64,000 bases of DNA from Cepaea nemoralis. Taxonomy: Eukaryota > Mollusca > Gastropoda > Stylommatophora > Helicidae. Positions within the stretch are counted from its first letter, which is position 1; each line of letters starts with the position of its first letter. The notes below the pieces were generated by a model. That model was not told where the DNA came from, ran no database searches, and worked only from the letters and a program-made list of their open reading frames with translations. Of the stretch, positions 36,055 through 48,439 are shown piece after piece. The DNA is taken from positions 62,001-126,000 of the forward strand of contig JACEFZ010024538.1 in assembly GCA_014155875.1 (NCBI GenBank). Direction: 5' to 3'. Position numbers and translations under genes: made by a program.

Positions 36055-36255
36055 ACCCGTATACTTTCTCCGTAATCCCGTTTATAGACGCAGGGTAACA
36101 CAGCGCGAGAGAATTGGAAGCAGTTCTCCCCGCGTTGGTGACTTGCTGGATAAGTGAGCCGGCCGCTCAGTAAGCAAAGACGAACTAGTGAGCGTAATCT
36201 TGCCAAGAAATCAAAAATGTTGACAGCAATGTCCTCGGATATGCGAATTTAAAAA
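36055..36255 (-). mobile_element. SINE-like dispersed repeat
   Basis: Shares CGTAATCCCG at its start, GCGTAATCTTGCCAAGAA in the middle and a GATATGCGAATTTAAAAAAC end with the 44340-44570 copy. Its left 60 bases are lost in duplication copy 1 through the 608-bp deletion. Confidence 0.6.
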
Positions 36256-36302
36256 ACAAAAAACAACCCGTATACTATTTAGTCCCAAACGTTCTGTTTA
36301 TG

Positions 36303-36305
<3 letters not shown>

Positions 36306-36337
<32 letters not shown>

Positions 36338-36738
36338 ATGTGTATGTGTGTGTATATGTGTGCAGTGTGTGTATATGTGTGTATGTGTGCGATGTGTATG
36401 TATGTGTGTGAGTGTATGTGTGCATATGTGTGTATGTGTGTGAATATGGGTGTGTATATGTGTGCCTGTGTGTGTATGTTGCTGTGTGTATATGGGGTAT
36501 GTGCGTGTTTGTGTAATTGTGTGTGTATGTGTGTGCATGTTCGTGTATGTATGTGTATATGTCTGTGTGGGTATGTGTGCATACATGCAGCGTATGCGAG
36601 AGAGTGTGTATTTGTATGTTATTGAGTGTGTGCATAACTGTAAGAGTCTGTGCAAATTTTGTAAGTATGTATGCAGGTATGTATGAGTACGTGTGTGTTT
36701 ATGGATGTGCATGTGTACGTGTGTCTACCTGTCTCATA
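36306..36738. repeat. TG-rich cryptic simple repeat, copy 2
   Basis: Same tract as 21343-21775, with a few more pure TG units at its left end. Confidence 0.95.
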
Positions 36739-37398
36739 ACATGATAATATGCATTGTTTATGTTTACAAAATCAATTTGACAATGTTTATTTCCTATGTG
36801 AATGTAACATGCACAATTGATGAATGAAAGATGGGTGATTGAAAGGGCCAAATTAAAGACGGACCTGCGTGCCTAATTTGCTACCCTTTGAAAATAAAGT
36901 TGGTTCTTTCGGTCGTTCGTTCCCCCTCTCGCCTACTTCTTCTCCTCCGCTTCTTTTTCTCCTCGCTGGCTGTTGTCAAGGGTATTGAGCACAAAGCACG
37001 CACACTATTGCTTCATGGATAATTCTTTTTATTTTCTTTCTATAGTTGATTTGATTTGAAGGCAGAATCTAACAGGTCACCCTAGTAGAGCCTGCGTGCT
37101 AGAAAGAGGCAGGAGATGACCCTCAGGAGTCCATACGCCTGGCGCCGCCCCACCCCGCCCGCATACCAGACGTTCCACGTTCACGAACAGCTCACCAGTG
37201 GCCATTCAGTTTTCAGCATGTCGGTCTATCTGAAACTTTGGAGTTTATAATCAGAGTTTTCCATCTCCTAGACAAGCCGTTGTAATAGTTAACGGGCCCC
37301 ATCTACCCGAGGAAAAGTAATTTTAGCGCCTCAACCCTCCTGGTGAACACATCAGATAAATATATACGAATAAGAACAAACAATTACCACACAATATA

Positions 37399-38220
37399 TC
37401 ATCATCATCATCAAGTGCCCTTCCGGCTGGCGTAGGCGTTCATGGCTCTCCAGAGATCTCGGTCTTTGGTGTTCTGGATCAACTCTGCTGATGATATTCC
37501 TTCATGCCACCGTCTCTGTCCGTCCAGCATCAGTTCTCTTGGTCTCCCTCTCTTCCCCCCTCGATCTTTCCAGTTGTCACAGTGTTCTCAAATGCCTCTC
37601 TTCTCATCACATGACCAAAGAAAGTTGTTTGTCTCTTTCTTATTGTTGTATGTAGTGTTCTAGTTTCATTAGCCTCTTTCATGCAATCGTTGTTAGTTAA
37701 TCTGGCATTCCAATGAATTCGCAACATTCTTCTTAAAACATCACATATCTGTTGCTTCTAAGTTCTTCCTAATTTGTTCATTTACATTCCAACATTCGCT
37801 GCCATACAGCAAAACTGGTTGTATGTAGCATTTTAGTACTCTCTTTCTTACATCCATTGAAAGCGACTTATTGCATAAGATACTCTTCATTTTCTAAAAT
37901 GCAGCTTTCATCTGCCTTATTCTGCTCTTAATCTATGTTGTACATATCTGCCATCTGATGTTATAAGTGCGCCTAGGTACTTAAAATTAAAAACTTGGTT
38001 GAGAATTTGCCCTTCTATTTCTATGTCACATTTTGGTGTCTCCATTTTCTTTGATATCACCATTGTTACTATTTTCTTGATATTCAAGGAGAGTTCTTTC
38101 TGTGCACTCTCTGTTACTACAGTGTCCAACAATTTTTGTAGGTCTGTTGCATTATCCGCCACCAATACTGTGTCATCTGCAAAGCTTATATTGTTTATAT
38201 TATATCCTCCGATTAGTATT
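37399..38220 (-). pseudogene. RTE-like LINE 3' fragment, copy 2
   Basis: Duplicate of 22436-23262. It carries the same stops and shifts, so the LINE was already dead before the duplication. Confidence 0.8.
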
Positions 38221-38222
38221 CC

Positions 38223-38224
<2 letters not shown>

Positions 38225-38301
<77 letters not shown>
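38225..38301. repeat. (TA)n microsatellite
   Basis: A pure TA array of about 38 units, more than twice as long as the matching array in copy 1 (23262-23291), showing slippage since the duplication. Confidence 0.95.
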
Positions 38302-38303
<2 letters not shown>

Positions 38304-39679
38304 CATATATCTTATATAAAATAGTTCATAATACAATACACAGCCAAACTCTCTACACAACACTGTGTTAGTGCATGGAGAAAGCCCAGATGGTATCTTC
38401 GGTGTTGCTTTTCTCTACCAATAACTGCTACAAACTGTCCCCCATCATATTTGAATATGTTAAGCAACTGTCCATTCTTTACCCTGTTGGCAAAAGCCCT
38501 GTTTTTACCTCTTTCATATCCCTGAGTTCCCGATAGGTTGATGTCTAGGTGACATACCAACATTCATTATTCCCAAACAAAGCCATCAACACACTACAAT
38601 GTGACTCACACAATAAAATTTACACAGATAACCTCTGTTTTTTTTTAGATGTGTAGTATTATTCAAAAGTGAAAATATGAACCAGATTAGGACAAACACC
38701 AAACGTTTAGCTACCCAGATTCAAGACACAAGACTCTTCTCTCTATACATACACACAACACAGAGACTCTCTATCATATTTCTATATAAAAACACAAGTC
38801 CAGACAATGTCACTACCTCACCACTGCACATACAATACACAGTTTGCATACCCTTTCCTACTGCTGTCCTGAGTATTTATGTTAGCGTACTATATTGTGC
38901 ATATGTAGATACCTTCTGTTGGTTTTTTTTTCAAAAATCACTCTTTGTATTTACAAACCTTTTTTTTTTTCTTTTATAATAGTGTTCATATGTTGTCACT
39001 TTTTGTGGTCATCCACTCTTTTTAATAACGTGTGGTTTATAATATGATTATTAAAATAATAATGATGTAAAAAAAAAAAAAGAGTGTAATATGTAATACA
39101 CATATGTATACTACATGTAATATTTACCAACTTGTGAACTTCGTGTTACTTGAATGTCATATTTTTTTTTAAAATTTTATTTTTATGTTTTCAGTGAACA
39201 TTGTATAGCATTAAAACATTGAATGGTAATTTCAAACCATTGGCAATAAAAGTTTGAATGTGTGTTAGTGATAACTAAATGTAGTGTGTAAGTGAATATG
39301 TTTTTCAGTGAAAATTTATGTCATTGATTACGACGTGTAATTTACTGAGTGAAAGGGACGACATTTAACGGTGAATGTGAAATTGAATGTGATATATTGA
39401 TGTCACTAAACCGCATTTGTTGAATATGTTGTGGACATTTTCAAATTTTATCCACAGTTTTTGGTGATAAAATAAAATATATTGAAACCAAGTGTTTGTT
39501 TGTTGGTGTCTTATTTTAGTGCTATGATTGTTTTTTGTCGCCTTGTTCTGTATCTCTCTTTATGGCCTTGTTTTCATGACGTTGTCCTCTTCTTATCTTT
39601 TCTTGTCGTAGAGGCATGAACAGGGACAAATACAGACACTTGATATACACAACCAGTCAACATGAAAAACAGCGTCTAA

Positions 39680-39680
<1 letters not shown>
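38302..39680. other. Non-coding part of duplication copy 2
   Basis: Equivalent to 23292-24676. Differences are mostly single-base and homopolymer length changes. No gene recognised. Confidence 0.4.
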
Positions 39681-40042
<362 letters not shown>

Positions 40043-41147
40043 TACTCAGTATTTCATCGTGGTTGTGAATGTGAGCGTGCTTGATTGTGTCTTTATAACA
40101 CATATAGTAAACACCCACCTAGGGTGGACTTTTCGCTTTTTTTTTTCTCTCTCTCTCCCTCAAAGAACCCTGAACACCGGGGAAGAGAATACGACTAGCT
40201 CGCCAGTTTGTACCGCCATCACTCATCACCACGGGTAATTAAAAAGACGGTGTTGAATCTTTTTGTTTTTTACAACCGGCTCTGGTTACTTAATGACTAT
40301 TGTTTAAAGCATCGTAGTGTTGATGTGGCCTTCACGTGAAATTCCCAGCCGCGCTCTCGCAATCGCTCGTATTATCTACCTCATGCTGTTAGTAATACTA
40401 TCTTCCCTTTGCCATCAGCAATATTACTTCCCTTTAGTAGGGGAAAAATAAAATTATCTCCCTGTTGTGCCGAAAACTATGACGATGTTATCTGCCCTTT
40501 GCGCGCGAGGTTCTGAAAATTCAGGATTGCCGTTTTTACGTCACCGCGTGACGTTACATGGCCCCAAAGAAGCAGGATTATTCAAGGATTAATCCTGATT
40601 TTAACGTAATACGCAACATAGATCACTACTGACATATCATGAATAAATGTCAATTTGCCGCTATTTTTAATTATTAATGAGGTTACTACACATCCTATAG
40701 AAAATTAGATAACATGTCAAGTCGGCTTTGCCGTCCCGGAAGCAACAATATATTGTTGCTATGTGGTTCGCTTAAAAATAAACAAGCCACAGTAATAGAA
40801 AACAAAGTTGAAATTTCTGGGCTCCCAATATTACTAGGCCGTGAGCAGAACAACTCATTTTCTCAGATTCCTTTGAACTTCCTAATTGTAGATAATGACA
40901 CAAAAATATTATTATCTCCGCTTAGAATTGACATACAGTCTTGAATGAGATAGCGCTGGATTCGTCTTGTCAAACTGTATTCAGCTGTGGTGGTTTCATA
41001 AGTAAACAGTAAAAATCCAAATATAAATATATTGTATTAATAATAAAATATATACATTATGACTTATATATAGATGTCCATTTGTTTACTGTTAAATGTA
41101 ATAAACTACAAACCTCCAAGAAGTTCAGCTCCTCAAAGTCTATTTCC

Positions 41148-43026
41148 TCAATAGAAGACTGCTGCGTGTCCATGTTGAGGGGGGACTGACAAGAGACGAC
41201 AAAGCAAAAGATAAATGTTACACTATTGTCATCTCAAACTGCACTGATTGTCGCCTTTTAAATTCAGACTATTTCTACGGTTTTCGTCCGTGCACTATTG
41301 ATAGTTTTCAATTTAAACTTTCAAATGGCTCCAAATTGCTGTCATAGATGGGGACAGAGTTGAGCATGACTTTACAACAGCTACAAAATACACCCAGATG
41401 TACCAATTCACCACCTCTAAAAAGCAAAAGTAAAGCCTCTGGCCGTCTTCTGGAGAAACTGTTTACACCAAAAGGAGACGGAGCGACGGAGAGTCTCTGA
41501 CTATGTTTTGCGTTTCCAAACCCAAGTACAAGTATGACCACATTCAACCTCAGCAAACAAAAGGTGCTGTTGCCGGAGGCAACCAGCCAGGAGGCACACT
41601 ATAACAATCAGAATGCCACGCATAAAGCAAATGATTATATGTCTATTTCTGTAAAACATCAATGTGCCCACCAGGGTACTTTGTGAAGAATAGATGACGT
41701 AGATATTTTGTGAAGATCTCGTCACTGTATTTAGAATAGAAAACCTATATATATATATATGACGGTTGAAAAGAAACAGTTTTAGATGTATCCACCAGGT
41801 CAAAGGAAGAATTCAGAGACACACTAATGATCTGCCCAAAGTCGGTATACCCTTAAAACTATAACCAGAATAAACTCTATAGAGAGGGGAACATAGACAA
41901 CCAGTACAAATCCAGACACAAGTGAAAGACATATTTAACGAAGAACAGAACAGTGTGTAGCGATGAACAGCCACTCACTGCTCTCGTCAAAAAGAATGAC
42001 CACGGGCCTCTGTACCCTAGTCTACATAGATGGGTCAGCGGTGGACAGTGGACATATATGTTATATAATACTTTCATTAGTATGGAGGTAGTTGTCGCAA
42101 GACCGCCGGTATAATAGCCTCACTTATTATTTAGGACGGGGAATCGCCGTGCTATTTTTAGTCGGAAGAACTCCGAAGTCAAATCCCCTTTCTGTATCGT
42201 TAGACACTTCTAGAAAGGCTGTTCTACGGATTTCTTTTCTACGTTTACCTGATTATAGCTAGAGGAATTCAACTTTCATCTGCGGAGATCACGAAATCTC
42301 CGAGATATTTTAGGCCCACGTAAAAGTGGCAATTCTCTTGGCCGGTGAGATTTGCTACGGGGTCCAAGGTTGTGTGGTTCATTTGCAGCAGTTATTAATA
42401 TTATTGTGTTTCCGACTGGAAGGAAGTTTTGTGAAAGGCAAGGCTATCTAAAGAGAGTTGATAAACTCTAGATATTCCTGTGGCGAGTTCTGTTGTAAAA
42501 GGGCCAGACTGTCTACATAGCGGTTAAAGACACTAGACATTCCTATGACGAGAAGAAGGGAGTTTTCTTGTCTCAAGGTAATGGTACTTTATATTTGTGT
42601 TTCTCTCACACACTCTCCTTATATAGATTGAACCGGGTTAGAAGGTATGATGTATGCATACCACGTACTGAGGGCATATCGGTCAGTGTAGGTGTCAAGT
42701 ACGCAGGATTGTACATCGTTCTATCACTAGTTGCTCTCCTTACAGGTTCAGCCTTCGAGTGTGACGTTTCAACCCAGTCTGTGCTGAAGATGGAAAGGTG
42801 GAGTCAGGCCAGTACCAGGAGCCAGTGATTCCTTGAACTCCCCTGTGTTGGAGCGGCGCACTATGTTTCCGCCTGAAAGAACTTCATCAGCACGGTACGA
42901 CCGAGCCTGAAAGTCCGGCCCAGACCCCATCGAAACTACTTCCTTAAAGTAAGAACAGTATAGTGTTATGCCATGAGGGCACGTATGAAAATTTCCGGCC
43001 ACAATGCGGCCATTGAAGACAAGACG
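41148..43026. other. Unrecognised region
   Basis: No known domain. Frames of 60-100 codons occur on both strands (for example minus 41308-41556 and minus 41501-41803) without supporting features. A 13-bp sequence TACCACGTACTGA at 42659-42671 recurs exactly at 43709-43721, bracketing the foldback. Confidence 0.35.
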
Positions 43027-43634
43027 GATACAAGACGGATTTGCTTGCTTGCTTGCTTGTGTTCGCTGGCTGTGAACTCCAGCGTGAAGTCCTGTATGTC
43101 GGATGAAGGCATCCTGGTGTCCAACATCAGTGTGATGTCATACAGGACCTGAGGTTTGCGTGAGTATCCGTTGTCCCATGTCTGGCTTATTGATGTGCAG
43201 ACTGGTGGTTCCTCGCCGTACAGGCAGACACTCTCCGACTTCGGAGGAATCAACGATCCTACTGACTTTAGCCAGGACCCCGAAGGGACCTGTTGCCCAG
43301 GACGCTCGACGAGGACGCGTCAACTGGCCAAGACCTATTGACGCGTCCTCGTCGAGCGTCCTGGGCAACAGGTCCCTTCGGGGTCCTGGCTAAAGTCAGT
43401 AGGATCGTTGATTCCTCCGAAGTCGGAGAGTGTCTGCCTGTACGGCGAGGAACCACCAGTCTGCACACCAATAAGCCAGACATGGGACAACGGATACTCA
43501 CGCAAACCTCAGGTCCTGTATGACATCACACTGATGTTGGACACCAGGATGCCTTCATCCGACATACAGGACTTCACGCTGGAGTTCACAGCCAGCGAAC
43601 ACAAGCAAGCAAGCAAGCAAATCCGTCTTGTATC
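43027..43634. repeat. Foldback: 296-bp inverted repeat with 16-base loop
   Basis: Arms 43027-43322 and 43339-43634 are reverse complements with no gap; reading through them I find one mismatch (the ACATCAAT/ACACCAAT site). The loop is 43323-43338. Each arm contains the same coding-like frame with SQTWDNGYSRKPQVLYD and DIQDFTLEFTASEH and a (GCTT)n run at the outer end. I do not recognise the protein. Confidence 0.93.
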
Positions 43635-43639
43635 TGAGC

Positions 43640-44339
43640 TACCATGCCCCGACGGATGGTTCGACTGTGTGAGGGACGTCTTGTACCACAGTGAATCAAT
43701 GGTGGTCCTACCACGTACTGACGCTTAAGTCAGAGACTGTGTTTTCGTTAGTGGGCCACCTGCATTTATCTGAAGTCAGGACATTTAGGTACGAACAATA
43801 GTGACTTCCACAGAGAATTATTGTGATCTGATATATAGACAAAGAACGTGTTTTCTAATTCGGGATCGTCGCTGGAGGGACTACTATCATCTCTCATCTG
43901 TTTGACGAGTCTGCACTCTTGGGAGGACGATCCTTCGGAGATCCGGTGAGAGAACGAAGACAGTCCGACGTACAGTCGAAACTGGGAGCTGCCCGAGGAG
44001 GACAGCATAGATCTGAATCTGATAACCTTTCTTTATCTGTATTGTCTATATCATCACTGTCTTAGTCTACTTCTAGTCCACTCCTGTACAATCATGTATT
44101 ATACATTAAATGTTGTTACGATGACGGCACTCGAGTCGAGTCTGTTGTATGGGATGAGCCCCTAGTGGTAGGGTCCCAAGGTCATAAGAGGGAGAACAAG
44201 TAGCGTCCAATTGTCTGAGAGGTCAGGGGACTAACTCCACCAGAATTTTGACCATAACCTGTCCCATAGTTATACGTGTGACGATAGACAAGCCCAACCC
44301 CCCTCCCTTTGAGTATAGTTACAGTAGTAAACATATGGC
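43640..44339. other. Unrecognised region
   Basis: A minus-strand frame at 43766-44008 is rich in Ser and acidic residues and ends in FVYISDHNNSLW. No known family is evident. The rest shows nothing. Confidence 0.35.
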
Positions 44340-44570
44340 GAAGGTGTAAACGACTTTTCCCGTAATCCCGTATATCCACATGAGGAACAATGCTGCGCGA
44401 GATTCGGCAGCGGATCGCGTCGCGTTGGTTACTTACGTTGTATGTGAGCTGGTCCCTCAGAAAGCAATGACAAACTACTGAGCGTAATCTTGCCAAGAAC
44501 ATTAACAACAGCTGATAAACGCTGATGTTGAGTGCAAAGTCCTTTAAGGGATATGCAACTTTAAAAAGAA
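44340..44570 (-). mobile_element. SINE-like dispersed repeat
   Basis: Contains CGTAATCCCGTATATCCAC, CAGAAAGCAATGACAAACTA, GAGCGTAATCTTGCCAAGAA and ends GGGATATGCAACTTTAAAAA. It is the best match to the copies at 19440-19680 and 36055-36255. The A-rich end on the plus strand sits beside a TA array. Confidence 0.65.
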
Positions 44571-44594
44571 AATAAGTGATAAAGTGATATATAA

Positions 44595-44596
<2 letters not shown>

Positions 44597-44684
<88 letters not shown>
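44597..44684. repeat. (TA)n microsatellite
   Basis: About 43 pure TA units, next to the 39-bp minisatellite that begins with a related GATATA motif. Confidence 0.95.
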
Positions 44685-44686
<2 letters not shown>

Positions 44687-44699
44687 TTTAGATATAGTT

Positions 44700-45690
44700 G
44701 AAACATACAAGTGATATATTACACTAATGGAGAGAGACAGTGAACATACAAGTGATATATTACACTAATGGAGAGACAGTGAACATATAAGTGATATATT
44801 ACACTAATAGAGAGACAGTGAACATATACGTGATATATTACACTAATGGAGAGACAGTGAACATATAAGTGATATATTACACTTAATGGAGAGACAGTGA
44901 ACATATAAGTGATATATTACACTAATGGAGAGACAGTGAACATATAAGTGATATATTACACTAATGGAGAGACAGTGAACATATAAGTGATATATTACAC
45001 TAATGGAGAGACAGTGAACATATAAGTGATATATTACACTAATGGAGAGACAGTGAACATATAAGTGATATATTACACTAATGGAGAGACAGTGAACATA
45101 TAAGTGATATATTACACTAATGGAGAGACAGTGAACATATAAGTGATATATTACACTAATGGAGAGACAGTGAACATATAAGTGATATATTACACTAATG
45201 GAGAGACAGTGAACATATAAGTGATATATTACACTAATGGAGAGACAGTGAACATATAAGTGATATATTACACTAATGGAGAGACAGTGAACATATAAGT
45301 GATATATTACACTAATGGAGATACAGTGAACATATAAGTGATATATTACACTAATGGAGAGACAGTGAACATATAAGTGATATATTACACTAATGGAGAG
45401 ACAGTGAACATATAAGTGATACATTACACTAATGGAGAGACAGTGACCATATAAGTGATACATTGCACTAATGGTGAGACAGTGACCATATAAGTGATAC
45501 ATTGCCCTAATGGAGAGATTTTGAACATATAAGTGATATATTACACTAATGGAGAGACAGTGAACATATAAGTGATATATTACACTAGTGGAGAGACAGT
45601 GAACATATAAGTGATATAGTTCAGCAGTGTAGATATTGTGAACATGTAAGTGACACATTACATTACTATAGAGACAACGAACATACCTTC
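44700..45690. repeat. 39-bp minisatellite, about 25 copies, open as a 13-residue repeat on the minus strand
   Basis: Nearly identical units of ATATAAGTGATATATTACAC plus TAATGGAGAGACAGTGAAC. Because 39 is divisible by three, the minus strand stays open from 45733 to 44843 as 13-residue repeats of YHLYVHCLSISVI. Copies at the right end (45440-45660) are more diverged, as expected at array edges. Nothing suggests that it is translated. Confidence 0.95.
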
Positions 45691-46440
45691 CGTTTTTTCC
45701 TCTTATTATTTCTTCTATCCCCCAATTGGGCATATGGTCTCAACCAAACCATATCAAACCTTCCTATCTCTTTCTATCTCCCTTAGTTCCCCCAATGTGT
45801 CTCCCGAATTTATTCATATCTGAATTCACATCTACGAGTGTTTTTAGGTCTCCCACTGTTTTATTTACCCTGTGGCTTCCAGACAAGAGATTGTCTAGTT
45901 ATATTCTCTGCAGGTGTTTTCCGTGTGTGTTCTATCCAGCGCCAGCGTTATATCCTCAATTCACGGTTCAGTGGGATTTGTGTAGTTCTCTCCGTGAACT
46001 CTACGTGGGTGATTAAAGCACTAATTAGTGAATATTTGTAGTATATTAGTAATTCTTTTATTTGTTCTCCATGTTTCTGACCGTAAAGTAGAACAGATGT
46101 AAACACTGGAGTTACACATTGTAAGTTTTGGTGCTGGGTGTAACTTCCTTTGACTTCCATAGATTTCCCAGTGCCGTGAAAGCTCTTCTTGCCTTTCGTA
46201 TTATCATGTTAGCATCTCTATCTGTTCCCCTAATTTTGTAAACATAGCTCCCCAAATAGGTTGTTATTCTTCCTCATGAAATAAAGTTTCAACAAGGGAG
46301 ATCGAGTTGTTTTAGTCCATCGGGAAACATTGTGTAGTTTATGATGCAAAGACATAGTTCTTTGTTTACTATGTTACTGTTCTCGCCAAATAAACAACAT
46401 TTGGTGTACATCTCTTATATGTCCTACTAACCCACATTGT
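45691..46440. other. No gene recognised
   Basis: Pyrimidine-rich at first, then mixed. Around 46020-46290 the minus strand has a faint resemblance to RTE-like LINE C-terminal sequence (a VTPVFTSVLLYGQKHGEQ segment near 46120), suggesting a very degraded LINE piece. Confidence 0.3.
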
Positions 46441-46449
46441 TCACAAAAT

Positions 46450-47188
46450 CCATCAAAATACCAAAGAGATATTGCCGAAAAGAAGACAAAAAGTAAAGAA
46501 TACATGGATGAGTGAAGACATCTTAAAGTTCACGAATGTATCAAAACAAAATAGACATGACAAAGCAGGCTATGAAAAGATCAATAAATACATAAGAGAA
46601 AAATGCATAAAGGCAAAAGGAAATTGGCTAAACGAGTATAGTGCAATACAGTTGAATTAAATTATATTTAAAACAACAAACATTTTATACGCATGTAGAA
46701 CAGTACTTTGACAGGCAGACAAATTATGATTAGGCAAACATGTTGAAATCCAAAGACGGAAAAATTATTAATAGAGAAAGAGATGATAGACACTTGGAAT
46801 GAATACATAAGAATACATAATTATAAATATGGATGGGAGAAAGAGCAGAATTCAGAAAAGGAAGTGACTTAGAATGTCCACCTATACTAAACGAAGAAGT
46901 CACTGATGTTATCAAACATACGATGCAAGGGGGAATCGCTCTTTCTTTGAAATCACCGTTGAGGAACTTATATTTATAGGGATAATCTGAAATGTAAATA
47001 TTATTTAATAAGGTTAAAGGCGAAGAGAGGCAGAGGCAGACCAAGAGAAATGATGCTGGATGGACTGAGACGGTGATATGAAGGAATATCATCAGCAGAG
47101 CTGATCCAGAACACCAAAGACCGAGATCTGTGGAGAGCCATGAACGCCTTCGCCAGCTGGCAGGGCACTTGATGATGATGATGATGAT

Positions 47189-47249
<61 letters not shown>

Positions 47250-47250
47250 G
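46450..47250 (+). pseudogene. RTE-like LINE with large internal deletion
   Basis: First part: TWMSEDILKFTNVSKQNRHD then a Lys-rich helix KCIKAKGNWLNEYSA, and GSDLECPPILNEEVTDVIKH at about 46850-46915, which lie between endonuclease and RT in RTE-like LINEs. At about 47018 the sequence jumps to the LINE C-terminus KRGRGRPREMMLDGLRR, then AELIQNTKDRDLWRAMNAF and a stop, followed by a (GAT)n tail at 47171-47246. The RT core is missing. The 3' end is the same family as the minus-strand copies at 22436 and 37399. Confidence 0.75.
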
Positions 47251-47504
47251 GTTAAAGGCAAAACGAATCGACTTCTCTGCATCAGGTTATATCACTAGGG
47301 CTCGGTCTCTTCCCTCAGAGCTGCTTGTCGAAAGTCACACAGTGCACAAACCCCGTAGCTCCAGCGACGCTCCCGGTGAGTCTTCGGAAAGTTGCGCTCG
47401 TGTACCAAATAAGAGATCAGCGTGCCCGAGAGGGTTAATGTGCTTTTGCTTAAACTTCCAGTGCACTGATGCGAGGTTGTGGGATTAATCCATTCATCGG
47501 TCAC
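47251..47504. other. Possible dispersed repeat, no gene
   Basis: Contains GCACAAACCCCGTAGCTCC, related to GCACGAACTCCGTAGCAC inside the SINE at 8397. It could be another SINE body, but I cannot delimit it. Confidence 0.35.
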
Positions 47505-47715
47505 TCATTTGGGCTTAAAAGTTGACTTGTCGTTCAGAAAGCAATGGCAAACTACTGAAAGTAAAATTATAAAAGTAGATCAACTGGTAGATTGGGGCTG
47601 ATCGCAACGTCCTTCAATAGTCATGCAACATGTTGAAAGTACCGAGAGACGGAGTCAGGAATCGAACCCACGTAGTGCAGACAGGTGGCTTTGTAGCCCC
47701 TTCCCCAGGATTAAC
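47505..47715 (-). mobile_element. SINE with tRNA-like head (B box)
   Basis: On the minus strand, GGGTTCGATTCCTGACTCC (complement of about 47653-47671) is a perfect RNA polymerase III B box, with GGCTACAAAGCC upstream as a weak A-box region. The body contains CAGTAGTTTGCCATTGCTTT, the core shared by the repeats at 19440 and 44340. This copy suggests that the family is tRNA-derived and that the others lack the head. Confidence 0.65.
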
Positions 47716-48188
47716 AAAGCTGTCGAATAACATTTAAAACACGTACCTATTGACGAAGATGTTTTCTTGTCAAAATAGCGCTAGATCAAGTGAACTGAAA
47801 CATGTCAGACCAGATTTCAGCAACTAGGTGCGACTGCTGTCATTATTCCGACATTCGATCCGGTGTGATGGCAGTAACACTGTGTGCTTGTGGCAGTTAT
47901 GTAATGTGATATTGGGCGTGACTGATGACTCAAATGTGTACCACATTTATGTGGCTGGTGTGTCAGTCTGTGTAGGAAGTCGCCAGCCCAAGTTCAAGGT
48001 GTAACCTTCGTCTCCAACAATTGCCCGGGTGCGGGGAACCCTATCGATAACCAAATGCAACCAGTGAGTCACCGAACAGGATCAGTGTGACGTTAGTCCT
48101 TGACTAGAACCGATCACCAAGTCTATAAATTGACGTTGCGGCTAAGCCTTTGACACATAAACAACAAACAAGCACTAAATAACAAATT
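47716..48188. other. No gene recognised
   Basis: Unique-looking DNA, no open frame over 60 codons. Confidence 0.4.
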
Positions 48189-48247
48189 GTATATATATAT
48201 ATATATCTATATATATATAATATATATATATTATACTATATATATAA

Positions 48248-48288
<41 letters not shown>
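48189..48288. repeat. (TA)n array with interruptions
   Basis: TA dinucleotides broken by TAATAT and CTATA variants, followed by GAGAGATAG. Confidence 0.93.
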
Positions 48289-48294
<6 letters not shown>

Positions 48295-48439
48295 TAGAAA
48301 AAGAAACCAAATTATCTACATTCTGATTAGGAGTTAGATTTAAAACACTATTAAAAATGCCCAAAACATACTCTGGTGCTGATAATCAACTCTGATCATA
48401 ATCCTGTATGTCTTAACATTACAAATAAAACTTAAAAAA

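Noticed and set aside
43156..43523. Several 60-77 codon frames within the foldback as genes
   Set aside because: Each occurs twice as mirror images because of the palindrome; at most one underlying frame is meaningful and it has no recognised family.
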